NCBI RefSeq assembly: GCF_025642255.1
Contig: NZ_CP106759.1
Location: forward strand, 3,065,501-3,129,500
Origin: Stenotrophomonas maltophilia
GTDB lineage: Bacteria; Pseudomonadota; Gammaproteobacteria; Xanthomonadales; Xanthomonadaceae
Reading direction: 5' to 3'
DNA length: 64,000 nt
Notes under the pieces: generated by a model
Databases searched by the model: none
What the model saw: the letters and a program-made list of their open reading frames with translations, nothing else
What the model was told of the DNA's origin: nothing
Made by a program: the position numbers and the translations under genes
Part shown: one piece after another, positions 63,622-64,000 of the stretch
Layout: the number at the start of each line of letters is the position of its first letter
Position numbering within the stretch: the first letter of the stretch is position 1

Positions 63622-63696
63622 GGGAAAAGCATGGCAGGGGCGTCAGCGGAGTCTACCCCAGCCCTTTCCCCAAGACAGGTTCGATCGGTCGTCCGT

Positions 63697-64000
63697 TCAG
63701 CGATGGCCCGGCGGCAGCGGACCGGCCCGGCCGCGGATGCCGTCCCACAGCCCCTTCAACATGAACCGCAACCGAATCCAGCGCGGCGCCAGGAACAGCC
63801 CGTTGCCCACCAGCTTCAGCAGCAGGCGTGGCACGTCCTGCGCGATCCAGACCCGCGGCGTATAGGCGCGCCCGTAGAGCAGCACGCGGTTGCGCATGAT
63901 GAAATACAGGCGGAACGGCTTGTGCACGATCACGCCGTCCGGCTTCGCCCGCGACGGCAGCAGTTCCTCGCCGATGCTGTGGCTCATCTGCGCATCGCAG
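63697..64000 (-). CDS. C-terminal part of a GT2 rhamnosyltransferase-like protein (partial)
   Basis: The reading frame stays open to the window edge; at least 100 residues are visible, ending in GPLPPGHR. The segment SIGEELLPSRAKPDGVIVHKPFRLYFIMRNRVLLYG resembles the region after the catalytic domain in RfbN/RhlC-like family 2 glycosyltransferases (the H/PFRLYYIMRN motif). The Met at 63987 is internal to the protein, not its start. Probably acts in LPS or O-antigen/exopolysaccharide assembly; the acceptor is unknown. 75 bp downstream of it is the mrcB start on the same strand. Confidence 0.7.
   Translation of the reverse strand, partial: CDAQMSHSIGEELLPSRAKPDGVIVHKPFRLYFIMRNRVLLYGRAYTPRVWIAQDVPRLLLKLVGNGLFLAPRWIRLRFMLKGLWDGIRGRAGPLPPGHR

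Noticed and set aside
1-64000. tRNA, rRNA, insertion sequences, phage genes
   Set aside because: I looked for tRNA-like cloverleaf segments, transposase and integrase motifs and found none that I can support.

Overview
The window is chromosomal DNA from a high-GC gammaproteobacterium of the Xanthomonadaceae, most likely Stenotrophomonas. This rests on protein character, on short intergenic palindromes of the SMAG/REP type (GTAG followed by a GTCGAGC stem at 60486; GCCGGGCCATGCCCGGC at 5651 and 43626), and on gene order. It is mostly core chromosome. I see no tRNA or rRNA gene, CRISPR array, transposase, integrase or prophage.

Layout. 100-3648: propeller-type hybrid sensor kinase (minus). 3813-5602: YceI, cytochrome b561, YceI (plus). 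5672-5899: small glutaredoxin-like protein (minus). 5999-8451: L-serine ammonia-lyase and a secreted alpha/beta hydrolase (plus). 8500-12056: a minus-strand methionine operon metX-metB-hom, controlled by a TTGACA promoter and a SAM-I (S-box) riboswitch. 12159-17525: M23 peptidase, prfC, hemolysin-III family protein and an AsmA protein (plus). 17526-17952: an inverted-repeat element and a 27-unit hexanucleotide array. 17953-20158: CBS protein, GT2 glycosyltransferase and mtgA (minus). 20236-25224: hslO, an unknown secreted protein and a TonB-dependent receptor (plus). 25364-29499: tetR, divergent from an alpha/beta hydrolase-fadE pair, with two matched palindromic operators between them. 29574-30864: DUF4442 and DUF1304 genes flanking a 461-bp nested inverted-repeat cassette. 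30894-34547: MFS transporter, serine hydrolase, histone H1-like gene. 35322-43594: gcvH, gcvT, nfeD, a stomatin-like gene, Mpo1-like, ynfA, mazG, cysQ and nudE (minus), then bioA-rsmE (plus). 43665-55465: a complete-looking Pil-Chp chemosensory operon for type IV pili (pilG, pilH, pilI, pilJ, chpA, a degenerate chpB-like gene, a CheW-like gene; minus). 55707-57538: gshB-tonB (plus), divergent from pilG. 57676-64000: tsaB, a DinG/YoaA-type helicase, a TPR lipoprotein, mrcB, and the 3' end of a GT2 rhamnosyltransferase-like gene cut by the window edge.

How the parts work together. The met genes form a SAM-feedback unit converting homoserine to cystathionine. FadE, its partner hydrolase and TetR look like one fatty-acid-type catabolic locus. 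gcvT and gcvH are two of the four glycine-cleavage components. pilG-pilH-pilI-pilJ-chpA plus the adjacent TonB-like protein form a twitching-motility locus. It has no PilK methyltransferase where one would be expected, and its CheB-like protein appears to have lost catalytic residues. The observations most worth following are the nested palindromic cassette at 30048-30508, the apparently adaptation-deficient Pil-Chp system, the paired TetR operators with a likely leaderless transcript, and the riboswitch with competing palindromes.
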